This document shows positions 1-5,159 of a stretch of 8,738 nt of DNA, piece after piece; within the stretch, counting starts at the first letter, position 1, and each line of letters begins with the position of its first letter. The translations under genes were made by a program, and so were the position numbers. The stretch is from an uncultured Veillonella sp. Its GTDB lineage: Bacteria; Bacillota; Negativicutes; Veillonellales; Veillonellaceae. The DNA lies in NCBI RefSeq assembly GCF_900545205.1, contig NZ_UQYC01000069.1, forward strand, positions 1-8,738, in the 5' to 3' direction. The notes beneath the pieces were generated by a model. That model saw only the letters and a program-made list of their open reading frames with translations, was not told where the DNA came from and made no database searches.

Positions 1-325
1 TAATAAGACCATTGTATCCCAAAGTTTTGTATTTATGAACCCATTGATACAGTTGTCCAGAATTAATACCCGCTACAATAGCTACTGCTCTTAAACCTTG
101 ACCAGAAAGAACTTGGCATACTAACTCATATTTCTCTTTTGGAGACCAATACTTATTAGTCCCTCGACATTTATTAATATCCAAACCATGAAGTCGTTCT
201 AATTTAACCCAGTCCCTTATTTGTCTATGAAATGTATGTGTTGATACACCGACAGGTGTCTTCGGCCATTTACCTTGATAGAATAATTCAATTGCTTTTC
301 TTTTAAATTCATAACTATATCTCAT
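1..325 (-). CDS. IS3-family transposase OrfA (helix-turn-helix subunit), partial
   Basis: The reading frame starts with ATG at 323-325 and stays open for 108 codons to the window edge. It begins MRYSYEFKRKAIELFYQG, a typical IS3-type OrfA opening (basic, then helix-turn-helix). A second helix-turn-helix-like unit spans about residues 61-105, with SPKEKYELVCQVLSGQG, then GINSGQLYQWVHKYKTLGYN and GLI. This tandem arrangement is characteristic of IS150-type OrfA. In this family OrfA binds the element ends and is joined to the DDE transposase OrfB by programmed frameshifting. A ribosome binding site AAAGGGGG lies just upstream of the ATG, inside a hairpin. The C-terminal part is missing only because of the window edge. 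The family call is sure; the exact IS name is not recognised. Confidence 0.85.
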   Translation of the reverse strand, partial: MRYSYEFKRKAIELFYQGKWPKTPVGVSTHTFHRQIRDWVKLERLHGLDINKCRGTNKYWSPKEKYELVCQVLSGQGLRAVAIVAGINSGQLYQWVHKYKTLGYNGLI

Positions 326-330
326 GAAAA

Positions 331-364
331 TACCCCCTTTACTGGTTGTCCGGTAAAGGGGGTA
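331..364 (-). repeat. Hairpin covering the orfA ribosome binding site at the IS end
   Basis: A perfect 12-bp inverted repeat pairs TACCCCCTTTAC (331-342) with GTAAAGGGGGTA (353-364), around a 10-nt centre that can add two G-C pairs. On the minus strand the 3' arm contains AAAGGGGGTA, the only good Shine-Dalgarno match for the ATG at 325. A transcript entering the element from outside would fold and hide this site. Similar structures are known to limit IS transposase expression from impinging transcription, for example in IS10. That role is inferred here. The 5' arm also coincides with the presumed terminal inverted repeat. Confidence 0.6.
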
Positions 365-538
365 CATATCATTAAACAGGGGCTTTCATTTACAAACTCA
401 CTTTCACAAGTCGTATATGGGTGTATAGTTTTAATGTATTGTGATTCGATTATTTAACTAAAAAATTTACTTAAAAATCTGTGTTTTTTACAAAGTTATT
501 TACTAAATTTTCTTACTAATTCAGTTGATGTTTACTTT

Positions 539-1738
539 TTATTGTTCTGCATATGGAATTGCTAGTGGGTGGTTATCGTATGTACCTCTGTGTTGGTCAT
601 AGATGGATTCTGCACCTGGTAGTGGTGGCAAGCCCAAGGAATCAGTACGTGTGAAGGCTTCAAATAGGCCTGGTGTTAGGTGCATGTTTGGCACATGTTC
701 CGAAGTTACTTCGTGAACGATAGTATCACCTTTACCGTCCATGATTTTTTGACCGAATTCAGGATCGATTAATGTACCGCGACCTACAGCGATGATATCG
801 GTATAGTTTTCTACCGCATCACGAGCTGCTTCTTCACTGAAGATATTACCTACAATGATTAGTTTTGTTTCATCATCTAGAACAGCTTTGAATAAAGAGC
901 CAAAGGATTGATCTGCACCTTCTGGTTTAGAATCATAGCCGCCCCACAAGGATAAGTGGATATAATCTAGCTCTTCTTTTACAATAGTCTCCACTAATTG
1001 AAGAGATTCTTTATAGGTATAGCCAATATCTGTACCGTGAATTTCTTCAGGACTCAAACGGTAGCCAATGATGAAGTTCTCTACGCCGGACTCTTCTACT
1101 ACACGTTTTACTTCACGTACAACAGCTAATGGGAAGCGCATACGATTTTCTAAAGAGCCGCCCCATTTATCTGTACGATGGTTTGTTAATACAGAGAAGA
1201 ATTGTTGCAATAAATAGTGGTTTGCACCATGGATTTCTACGCCATCAAAGCCCGCTTCAATAGCTCGTTTTGTAGCGCGACCAAAGTCAGCAATGATCTC
1301 TTCAATTTCACTTTCAGTAAGAGCACGAACAGGGAACTTACGTTGTAAGTCACTAGGGGCTACTACGTCTTGGTGATTGATAAAACGACCAATAGCCATA
1401 CGACCGCCGTGGTGAATCTGCATAACTGCTTTATTACCGTCTTTCTTTAAAGCTTGTGCAATTTTCTTTGCGCCCTCTAAATGAATATCTGAGTAAATAC
1501 CCAATTGGGATGGATAGCCTGGCATATACGCTGGGCCACCACTTTCACTAACATAGTGAAACTCAGTAATCAAAAGGCCTGCGGCCTTAGAACGATGATT
1601 GTAATAACGGATCGTATCATTACTTACATAGCCACCCTCTAATGCAGATTGACTTTGCATTGGCGCCATAGCGATACGGTTAGGACTTATCAAACCACGA
1701 CGAAATGTAATTGTATCTGTTAAGTTATGTTGTGCCAT
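539..1738 (-). CDS. Old Yellow Enzyme-family NADH:flavin oxidoreductase
   Basis: A 399-residue FMN-dependent TIM-barrel reductase of the OYE family, which uses NAD(P)H to reduce activated alkenes, quinones and similar electrophiles; the natural substrate cannot be told. Visible signatures are the first-strand motif NRIAMAPM (20-27), the FMN-contacting QIHHGGR (107-113), VEIHGANHYLLQQF (167-180) with the H170/N173 substrate-anchoring pair, and NHRTDKWGGSLENRMRF (186-202). The phosphate-binding end of the barrel is IIVGN (294-298) and IIAVGRG (315-321). There is no Cys cluster or FadH-like C-terminal dinucleotide domain, so this is a single-domain enzyme of nearly usual length. The residue after APM, where OYE has Thr and YqjM has Cys, is Gln28. 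The start is supported by GAGG 5 nt upstream, preceded by AGGAG. An ArsR-type operator lies about 80 bp upstream, pointing to control by the neighbouring repressor and to induction by a stress ligand. Confidence 0.93.
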   Translation of the reverse strand: MAQHNLTDTITFRRGLISPNRIAMAPMQSQSALEGGYVSNDTIRYYNHRSKAAGLLITEFHYVSESGGPAYMPGYPSQLGIYSDIHLEGAKKIAQALKKDGNKAVMQIHHGGRMAIGRFINHQDVVAPSDLQRKFPVRALTESEIEEIIADFGRATKRAIEAGFDGVEIHGANHYLLQQFFSVLTNHRTDKWGGSLENRMRFPLAVVREVKRVVEESGVENFIIGYRLSPEEIHGTDIGYTYKESLQLVETIVKEELDYIHLSLWGGYDSKPEGADQSFGSLFKAVLDDETKLIIVGNIFSEEAARDAVENYTDIIAVGRGTLIDPEFGQKIMDGKGDTIVHEVTSEHVPNMHLTPGLFEAFTRTDSLGLPPLPGAESIYDQHRGTYDNHPLAIPYAEQ

Positions 1739-1819
1739 TATAACCTCTTTCTCCTATTAAAATAGGAATACTATATGATATACCTTCGGATGATAACTGA
1801 ATCGTACTATCACATTTAC

Positions 1820-1839
1820 ATATCGCGAATTACCGATAT
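1820..1839. promoter_or_regulatory. ArsR-type operator upstream of the OYE gene
   Basis: The sequence ATATCGCGAATTACCGATAT is an imperfect 20-bp palindrome with perfect 6-bp ends (ATATCG/CGATAT) and matching central AA/TT. Read against the operator in the arsR promoter (2327-2346, minus strand) it agrees at 17 of 20 positions. It lies 82 bp upstream of the OYE start codon. The promoter it would block is less clear than that of arsR: a weak -35-like TTAATA overlaps its upstream edge on the minus strand, but no good -10 is visible. Confidence 0.7.
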
Positions 1840-1885
1840 ATTAAGTTAATAAAAAAGCAATCCTATATAATCACACTCACTAGAT

Positions 1886-1939
1886 AATACTCATGTTATC
1901 AACACAACACGAGTATTAACAATGTACTCATGTTATCAA
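1886..1939. repeat. Cluster of short inverted and direct repeats between arsR and the OYE gene
   Basis: AATACTCATGTT (1886-1897) is inverted as AACACGAGTATT (1906-1917) with one mismatch and an 8-nt loop. TACTCATGTTATCAA occurs twice as a direct repeat (1888-1902 and 1925-1939), 37 bp apart. A smaller GATAA...TTATC dyad (1883-1900) overlaps. No T-run follows on the minus strand, so this is not a standard terminator for arsR. It could be a protein-binding region or a weak RNA structure; nothing else identifies it. Confidence 0.4.
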
Positions 1940-1968
1940 TATAATCATATTACTAATAAACAATGCTC

Positions 1969-1982
1969 CACATACGTATGTG
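1969..1982. repeat. Perfect 14-bp palindrome just after the arsR stop codon
   Basis: CACATACGTATGTG is fully self-complementary and starts 18 bp beyond the arsR stop. It has no loop and no T-tract, so an intrinsic terminator is unlikely. A dimeric-regulator site or chance are the remaining options. Confidence 0.35.
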
Positions 1983-2000
1983 TTATATATTCATGCTCTT

Positions 2001-2303
2001 TTATAATTCAGTTTCTACCAACTTTGCTAATGCTGCAATGGTTTCCTCGTTTCGACGGTAATAGGTCCATTTACCAATTCGTGTAGCAATCACCAAGTCT
2101 GCCTTTTGCAGTACAGACAAATATTGAGATGCTGTCGATTGGGTAACGCCCAATTTGAGCTGGATTTGACCTACACAAACGCCGACTTCCACCATGTCTA
2201 CCGGTTCTTGATGAGTAAAGTAACGCTTTGGATCCTTTAACCAAAATAGAATCTGTAGACGTGATTCATTAGCAAGTGCTTTAAAGACCTCTAATTGATT
2301 CAT
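2001..2303 (-). CDS. ArsR-family winged-helix transcriptional repressor
   Basis: A 100-residue protein with the usual compact ArsR/SmtB layout. It has an N-terminal helix FKALANESRLQILFWL (7-22), a helix-turn-helix with recognition helix around GVTQSTASQYLSVLQKADLV (52-71), and a wing with ATRIGKWTYYRRN (73-85). ArsR proteins are dimeric repressors that leave DNA on binding a metal or other signal. Aligned with the metal site ELCVCDL of ArsR, the CVC motif reads CVG here (Cys43 kept, the second Cys replaced by Gly45). Cys43 is the only cysteine, so the classical thiolate metal site is absent and a redox, electrophile or non-metal signal is as likely. The start codon has AGAGGTG 7 nt upstream. 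A consensus promoter with an operator in its spacer lies directly upstream, indicating autorepression. A near-identical operator precedes the OYE gene downstream, its probable main target. Confidence 0.93.
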   Translation of the reverse strand: MNQLEVFKALANESRLQILFWLKDPKRYFTHQEPVDMVEVGVCVGQIQLKLGVTQSTASQYLSVLQKADLVIATRIGKWTYYRRNEETIAALAKLVETEL

Positions 2304-2323
2304 CTTTATTCACCTCTAACATC

Positions 2324-2351
2324 ATTATATCGTAATTTCGCGATATGTCAA
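2324..2351 (-). promoter_or_regulatory. arsR promoter with embedded operator
   Basis: On the minus strand a perfect -35 TTGACA (2346-2351) and a perfect -10 TATAAT (2324-2329) are separated by 16 bp. The imperfect palindrome ATATCGTAATTTCGCGATAT (2327-2346, plus strand) fills the spacer and overlaps both hexamers, the classic position for repression by occlusion. Transcription would start near 2317, leaving a leader of only about 14 nt that begins at the ribosome binding site. Confidence 0.88.
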
Positions 2352-2427
2352 TTTATTGTGCCTCCTACAAAATCTGTTTACAAAGATCTTTACCTTTAAT
2401 TCATACTAAAATATTCTCAATTCATAC

Positions 2428-2454
2428 AAAAACGGCCCCTCATATGAGGAGCCG
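2428..2454 (-). terminator. Intrinsic terminator after the DUF4367-like gene pair
   Basis: An 11-bp stem with one mismatch runs over 2433-2454 (CGGC...GCCG ends, palindromic centre CTCATATGAG). On the minus strand it is followed at once by TTTTTG (2432-2427). It closes the transcription unit of the two exported-protein genes and insulates the arsR promoter about 80 bp further on. A-rich sequence on one flank and a pyrimidine stretch on the other make it mainly a minus-strand terminator. Confidence 0.8.
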
Positions 2455-2471
2455 CTTCTTATATAACCCTT

Positions 2472-2531
2472 ACAGTGTCCATGCGAGTGCTTCACCACAG
2501 CTCGCATGCCTATCCCACTAGGCTGGACTGT
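2472..2531 (-). ncRNA. Candidate structured RNA: compact three-way junction in the 3' UTR
   Basis: Three helices fit together with almost no unpaired junction bases. P1 pairs 2472-2480 with 2525-2531 (ACAGT..CC with GGACTGT, 7 bp with a 2-nt bulge). P2 pairs ATGCGAG (2481-2487) with CTCGCAT (2501-2507). P3 pairs GCCTA (2508-2512) with TAGGC (2519-2523). P1/P2 and P2/P3 abut directly, and P3/P1 is joined by one base. On the minus strand the P3 loop reads GTGGGA, and P2 can extend by two pairs to leave the loop GTGGTGA, so the two hairpin loops resemble each other. It starts 5 nt after the stop codon of the upstream gene, 17 nt before the terminator stem. I match it to no known RNA family. A dispersed repeat or RNA-processing signal is an alternative. 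Confidence 0.5.
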
Positions 2532-2535
2532 TATA

Positions 2536-3129
2536 TTATTTTGTATATGCTGTATGTGCTGTAGGTGCTACAGTGTTAGCAATGATCGCTTTTGCCATGT
2601 CGCGATTTACAGGGCGTTCAAAGTACATCGCATGGTTTTGACCATCTTTTGTCCAACCAGCGAGATATACCATTTTTTCGCCACCTTTGAAAGTAATCTT
2701 TGTACCGTTTACCTTTTCTGTAGCTGTAACGCGATAATCCTTATGATTACCACTGATATCACCTTTTGTAGTACCTACACGATACACAATACGTTTGCCT
2801 GCTGCTTGATTGCGAGTAGAATCTTCACCAGCTTGGTAAACATACACAACTTGCAAAACATCTTTATTGATTGTGCTTACAGACTCAATATTATAGCCTA
2901 CAGGTAATACTTTAGGTAGATGAGGCATAATATTCATGTATTTAGCAGCTTCATCAATAGTAGCAAATTCATGAATTGGGCTTGGCATACCAACCATTGG
3001 AGCTGCCTGTTCTGCAACTACAGGTTTAGCTGGATCTGGTTTTACATCTAAAGTACCTTGTGCACCAGCAACAGTGTAAGAACCTACACAAGCACACGCA
3101 ACTGCTAGTAATACAAATTTTTTGACCAT
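2536..3129 (-). CDS. Exported DUF4367-like protein, paralog 2 of a tandem pair
   Basis: Function unknown. The 197-residue protein starts with a signal peptide, MVKKFVLLAVACACVGSYTV, with probable cleavage after AGA (residues 21-23), so it should be periplasmic or surface-exposed. The mature part has no cysteine. The body carries MPSPIHEFATIDEAAKYM, then LPVGYNIESVS, VLQVVYVY, IVYRV, KMVYLAGWTKDGQNHAMYF and a C-terminal helix RDMAKAIIAN. This 'LP.GY...YVY...W..DG' pattern resembles DUF4367 domains of Firmicutes envelope proteins; the match is by eye. A longer frame opens at 3204, but the ATG at 3129 has GGGAG 9 nt upstream and places the signal peptide correctly. It follows its paralog by 46 bp in one transcription unit and is followed by the structured RNA and terminator. 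A lipoprotein at Cys12 is possible but the lipobox (AVAC) is poor. Confidence 0.85.
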   Translation of the reverse strand: MVKKFVLLAVACACVGSYTVAGAQGTLDVKPDPAKPVVAEQAAPMVGMPSPIHEFATIDEAAKYMNIMPHLPKVLPVGYNIESVSTINKDVLQVVYVYQAGEDSTRNQAAGKRIVYRVGTTKGDISGNHKDYRVTATEKVNGTKITFKGGEKMVYLAGWTKDGQNHAMYFERPVNRDMAKAIIANTVAPTAHTAYTK

Positions 3130-3175
3130 GGGTATAATCTCCCTTCGCATAACATAAAAATTATTAAAAACACAT

Positions 3176-3775
3176 TTATTTTGTATGTGCTTTTTCCTCA
3201 ACAATATTACGAATCATAGCCTTCGCCATATCTCGTGTAACGGGACGCTGAAATTCTAAAGAGTGATTTTGTCCATCTTTCATCCACGATGCAAGATAAA
3301 CCATTTTCTTACCACCTTTGAAAGTAACCTTTGTACCATCTACACGTTCAGTTTCTATAACCTTATAAATTTTATGGTCACCACTGATATCACCAGTTAA
3401 CTTAGATGAACGATATATAATATATGCGCCTCCATCTTGATTATAATATGGCTCCGTACCAGATTTGTAGACATACACAACTTGTAATATATCTTTCTCT
3501 AAAGTGATGACAGATTGAATATTAAAGCCTACAGGTAACAGCTTTGGCATCTGTGGTCTAAACCCTATATATTCAGACGCTGCTTCTACAGTGGTGAACA
3601 CATGTACAGGACTTGGCATAACAACGCCAGGAACAGCTGCTTCAACAGACATTTCTAAGGGGCCAGAAACTTTAGTTTGTGCATCCATAGCATCTTGACC
3701 CTTAACAACTCCATAGGTACCTATACAGATGCAAGCTAACGCCATCAAAAAAGATTTCTTTAGTATTGAGGTCAT
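3176..3775 (-). CDS. Exported DUF4367-like protein, paralog 1 of a tandem pair
   Basis: Function unknown. The 199-residue protein matches the gene just downstream at roughly 55-60% of aligned positions by eye, with long shared runs (LPVGFNIQSV, ILQVVYVY, GDISGDHK, DGTKVTFKGG, KKMVYLASWMKDGQNH, RDMAKAMI). The signal peptide is MTSILKKSFLMALACICIGTYG, with likely cleavage after VKG (residue 26). The mature protein has no cysteine. The N-terminal 30 mature residues are the least conserved part, while MPSP.H.F.T...A..Y is kept in both. I chose the ATG at 3775 because GGAG lies 9 nt upstream; an upstream in-frame ATG at 3799 has no ribosome binding site. A promoter at 3835-3863 makes this the first gene of a two-gene unit. 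Tandem duplication with divergence suggests two related but not identical roles in the envelope; a DUF4367-type fold is inferred. Confidence 0.85.
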   Translation of the reverse strand: MTSILKKSFLMALACICIGTYGVVKGQDAMDAQTKVSGPLEMSVEAAVPGVVMPSPVHVFTTVEAASEYIGFRPQMPKLLPVGFNIQSVITLEKDILQVVYVYKSGTEPYYNQDGGAYIIYRSSKLTGDISGDHKIYKVIETERVDGTKVTFKGGKKMVYLASWMKDGQNHSLEFQRPVTRDMAKAMIRNIVEEKAHTK

Positions 3776-3834
3776 AATAATATACTCCACAAAATACATT
3801 TTGCAAAATTATATTTATCAAAATACGTTTAATA

Positions 3835-3863
3835 AGTATATCCTAAATAATTGGGGAATTCAA
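3835..3863 (-). promoter_or_regulatory. Candidate promoter of the DUF4367-like gene pair
   Basis: On the minus strand TTGAAT (3858-3863) and TATACT (3835-3840) are spaced by 17 bp, a good sigma-70-type fit (4/6 and 5/6). Transcription would start near 3828 and give a leader of about 50 nt before the ATG at 3775. It separates this pair from the dehydrogenase gene upstream. Confidence 0.55.
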
Positions 3864-3965
3864 GTAATATTCATCATATATCGGTTTTTATTAATATAGG
3901 TAAATAAAATCATTTATCAACTATGATATGACTAGTTACTTTTACCCAAACTATCAAGTATTAAG

Positions 3966-4724
3966 CTATTTCTTATGTACCATAAAGCCTGCCGCTTGTT
4001 GGTTCGCCATAATGGTCACATCAGAGATTTGCAAGCGTTTAGGTTGGTTCGTTACATACAATACTACATCGGCCACATCCTCTGGTTGAACAGCCTCAAT
4101 GCCAGCGTACACAGATTTAGCTCGTTCCGCATCACCGTGGAATCGTACTTCGCTAAATGGAGTTTCTACGATGCCTGGTTGAATGGTAGTAACCTTAATA
4201 TCTGTAGCTATGGTATCCATACGAATGCCATCGCTTAATGTCTTTACCGCCGCCTTTGTAGCACAGTACACTGCACCATTAGGATATGCATAAATGCCTG
4301 CAGTAGAACCCATATTTACAATATGACCTTCATTTTTATCAATCATAAAAGGCAGTACTGCTTTTGTTACATATAAAAGGCCTTTCACATTGGTATCAAT
4401 CATAGTCACCGCATCATCAACAGCACTATCTTGGAAAGGATCAAGCCCTTGTGCAAGACCCGCATTATTAACGAGCACATCGACGCCACCAAAAGCCTCG
4501 ATAGCTGCAGGAACCTTGCTTTCAACATCCTCGCGACTACGCACATCAAGAACTAAAGTCTCAACACGCACACCATAGTCTTTAGACAAACGAGCCTGCA
4601 CCTCAGATAGCAACTCAGCACGACGACCAGAAATCAAAACATTATCACCATGCTTGGCATACGCCTCCGCAATACAAAGACCAATACCAGACGTTGCACC
4701 AGTGACAAAAACATTACGAGCCAT
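3966..4724 (-). CDS. YdfG-type short-chain dehydrogenase/reductase (NADP-dependent)
   Basis: A 252-residue classical SDR. Motifs in order are the TGATSGIG cofactor loop (8-15), GRR (33-35) suggesting NADP(H) preference, LD at 59-60, NNAG (86-89), catalytic N112 in MIDTNVKGLLYVTKAVLP, S140 in NMGSTAG, and Y153/K157 in AVYCATKAA. The PG..ET motif is at 183-188. The SDR core, VRFHGD (193-198) and the QPEDVADVV segment follow E. coli YdfG closely. YdfG oxidises L-allo-threonine, L-serine and 3-hydroxy acids in vitro and reduces malonic semialdehyde in the Rut pathway. The substrate here is not proven. AGGAGG lies 5 nt before the start codon and an extended -10 promoter lies 40-50 bp upstream. It is flanked by about 190 bp on one side and over 400 bp on the other, so it is probably transcribed alone. 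No clear terminator is visible after it. Confidence 0.92.
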   Translation of the reverse strand: MARNVFVTGATSGIGLCIAEAYAKHGDNVLISGRRAELLSEVQARLSKDYGVRVETLVLDVRSREDVESKVPAAIEAFGGVDVLVNNAGLAQGLDPFQDSAVDDAVTMIDTNVKGLLYVTKAVLPFMIDKNEGHIVNMGSTAGIYAYPNGAVYCATKAAVKTLSDGIRMDTIATDIKVTTIQPGIVETPFSEVRFHGDAERAKSVYAGIEAVQPEDVADVVLYVTNQPKRLQISDVTIMANQQAAGFMVHKK

Positions 4725-4766
4725 AAAAGCCTCCTCATCATCAATCCGTTCTATTCTAATAAATTC

Positions 4767-4775
4767 ATTATACCA
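4767..4775 (-). promoter_or_regulatory. Extended -10 promoter of the YdfG-type dehydrogenase gene
   Basis: On the minus strand TGGTATAAT is a perfect extended -10 (TGnTATAAT), 43 bp before the start codon. A second TATAAT lies 9 bp further upstream. The -35 region is only T-rich, which extended -10 promoters tolerate. The start of transcription would be near 4760. Confidence 0.6.
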
Positions 4776-4963
4776 TTATAAAAAACAAAAAACGCTACCC
4801 TACCACCTATAAACAACAAAAATAGTGTATACATAGGCGCAGATAGGATTTAAAAGAATACATAAAGTGGCTTATGGATTTATGAATATGATAATACAAA
4901 GAGGATACCCTTTCTGAAAACGACTTAGCTCGCTTTAGAGCCTTCTACTATTCCCTAGAATAA
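4776..4963. other. Non-coding AT-rich spacer without a recognised gene
   Basis: This is part of the 413-bp gap between the dehydrogenase gene and fixB. I see no convincing reading frame or RNA gene. Two small hairpins occur: GCTC-6-GAGC (4928-4941) and TATTC-4-GAATA (4949-4962), the latter directly adjoining the large inverted repeat. No T-tract follows either. Confidence 0.5.
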
Positions 4964-5159
4964 TATGCTGGCGCATCTGTATGTAAGACAAAATATTTGA
5001 GCTCTACTACAGTTAGAAAGCAAATAGGGATACCTATTCGAAGCCGCCTTGGGCGCTACGCGTACCCATGAAGGCTGAGGATAGGTATCCCTATGGTTTA
5101 TTATGTTTTACGAGGAGAGCTCAAATACTCTTGCTCTCTATTTCAGATGCGCCAACATA
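4964..5159. repeat. Large nested inverted repeat overlapping the 3' end of fixB
   Basis: Three paired blocks occur in mirror order. The outer block pairs 4964-4979 with 5144-5159 (TATGCTGGCGCATCTG, 15 of 16 matching). The middle block pairs TATTTGAGCTCT (4994-5005) with 5116-5127, perfectly. The inner block pairs ATAGGGATACCTAT (5024-5037) with 5081-5094, perfectly. Inside lies GCCTTGGG (5046-5053) against CCC-atg-AAGGC (5065-5075), around TACGCGTA. The stretches between blocks do not pair but have similar lengths on both sides (14/16 and 18/21 nt). The right outer arm lies within the fixB coding sequence and encodes its LAHL end, the stop codon following. The result is a 196-bp rod with internal loops. 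It may be a miniature element, a processed RNA structure or a complex terminator; I do not recognise it. Confidence 0.7.
5024..5094 (-). terminator. Candidate terminator or 3' hairpin of the fix operon
   Basis: The inner part of the large inverted repeat is a 71-nt hairpin with a perfect 14-bp basal stem and a GC-rich upper stem. On the minus strand it is followed by TTTGCTTTCT, rich in T but not a clean run. It begins 44 nt after the fixB stop codon. It is the only strong stem close to the operon end, so a terminating or 3'-stabilising role is likely but unproven. Confidence 0.45.

Larger units (their letters stand above)
1..366 (-). mobile_element. Partial IS3-family (IS150-group) insertion sequence, left end
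   Basis: The stretch holds the start of an IS3-type orfA preceded by a plausible element terminus. Read on the minus strand, the element would begin at 366 with TGTACCCCCTTTACCGG, which resembles the TGTA...CCC termini of IS150-group elements. The boundary at 366 is inferred from that resemblance and from the change to AT-rich sequence without coding signal beyond it. The other end, orfB with its DDE catalytic domain, and the partner target duplication lie outside the window, so neither completeness nor activity can be judged. It sits about 170 bp downstream of the flavin oxidoreductase gene and does not interrupt it. Confidence 0.7.

Noticed and set aside
1..366. Target-site duplication of the IS
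   Set aside because: Only one end of the element is in the window, so no duplicate can be compared.
1886..1917. Terminator of arsR
   Set aside because: The stem is AT-rich and no T-run follows it on the minus strand.
2472..2531. Hammerhead ribozyme or tRNA-like fold for the three-way junction
   Set aside because: The hammerhead core sequences (CTGANGA and GAAA) are absent on both strands, and no anticodon or T-loop pattern fits.
2506..2907. Plus-strand open frame of 133 codons
   Set aside because: It lies opposite the second DUF4367-like gene, is cysteine-rich with no domain pattern and has no ribosome binding site; it is a shadow of the minus-strand gene. The other plus-strand frames in the window were rejected for the same reason.
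3130..3204. Longer N-terminus of the second DUF4367-like protein starting at 3204
   Set aside because: It would overlap the preceding gene and bury the signal peptide behind 25 charged residues; no ribosome binding site precedes it, whereas the ATG at 3129 has a good one.
3878..3884. Third ArsR operator upstream of the DUF4367-like genes (ATATCGG)
   Set aside because: Only one half-site is present; the second half is AT-rich without CGATAT, so it is not comparable with the two full sites.
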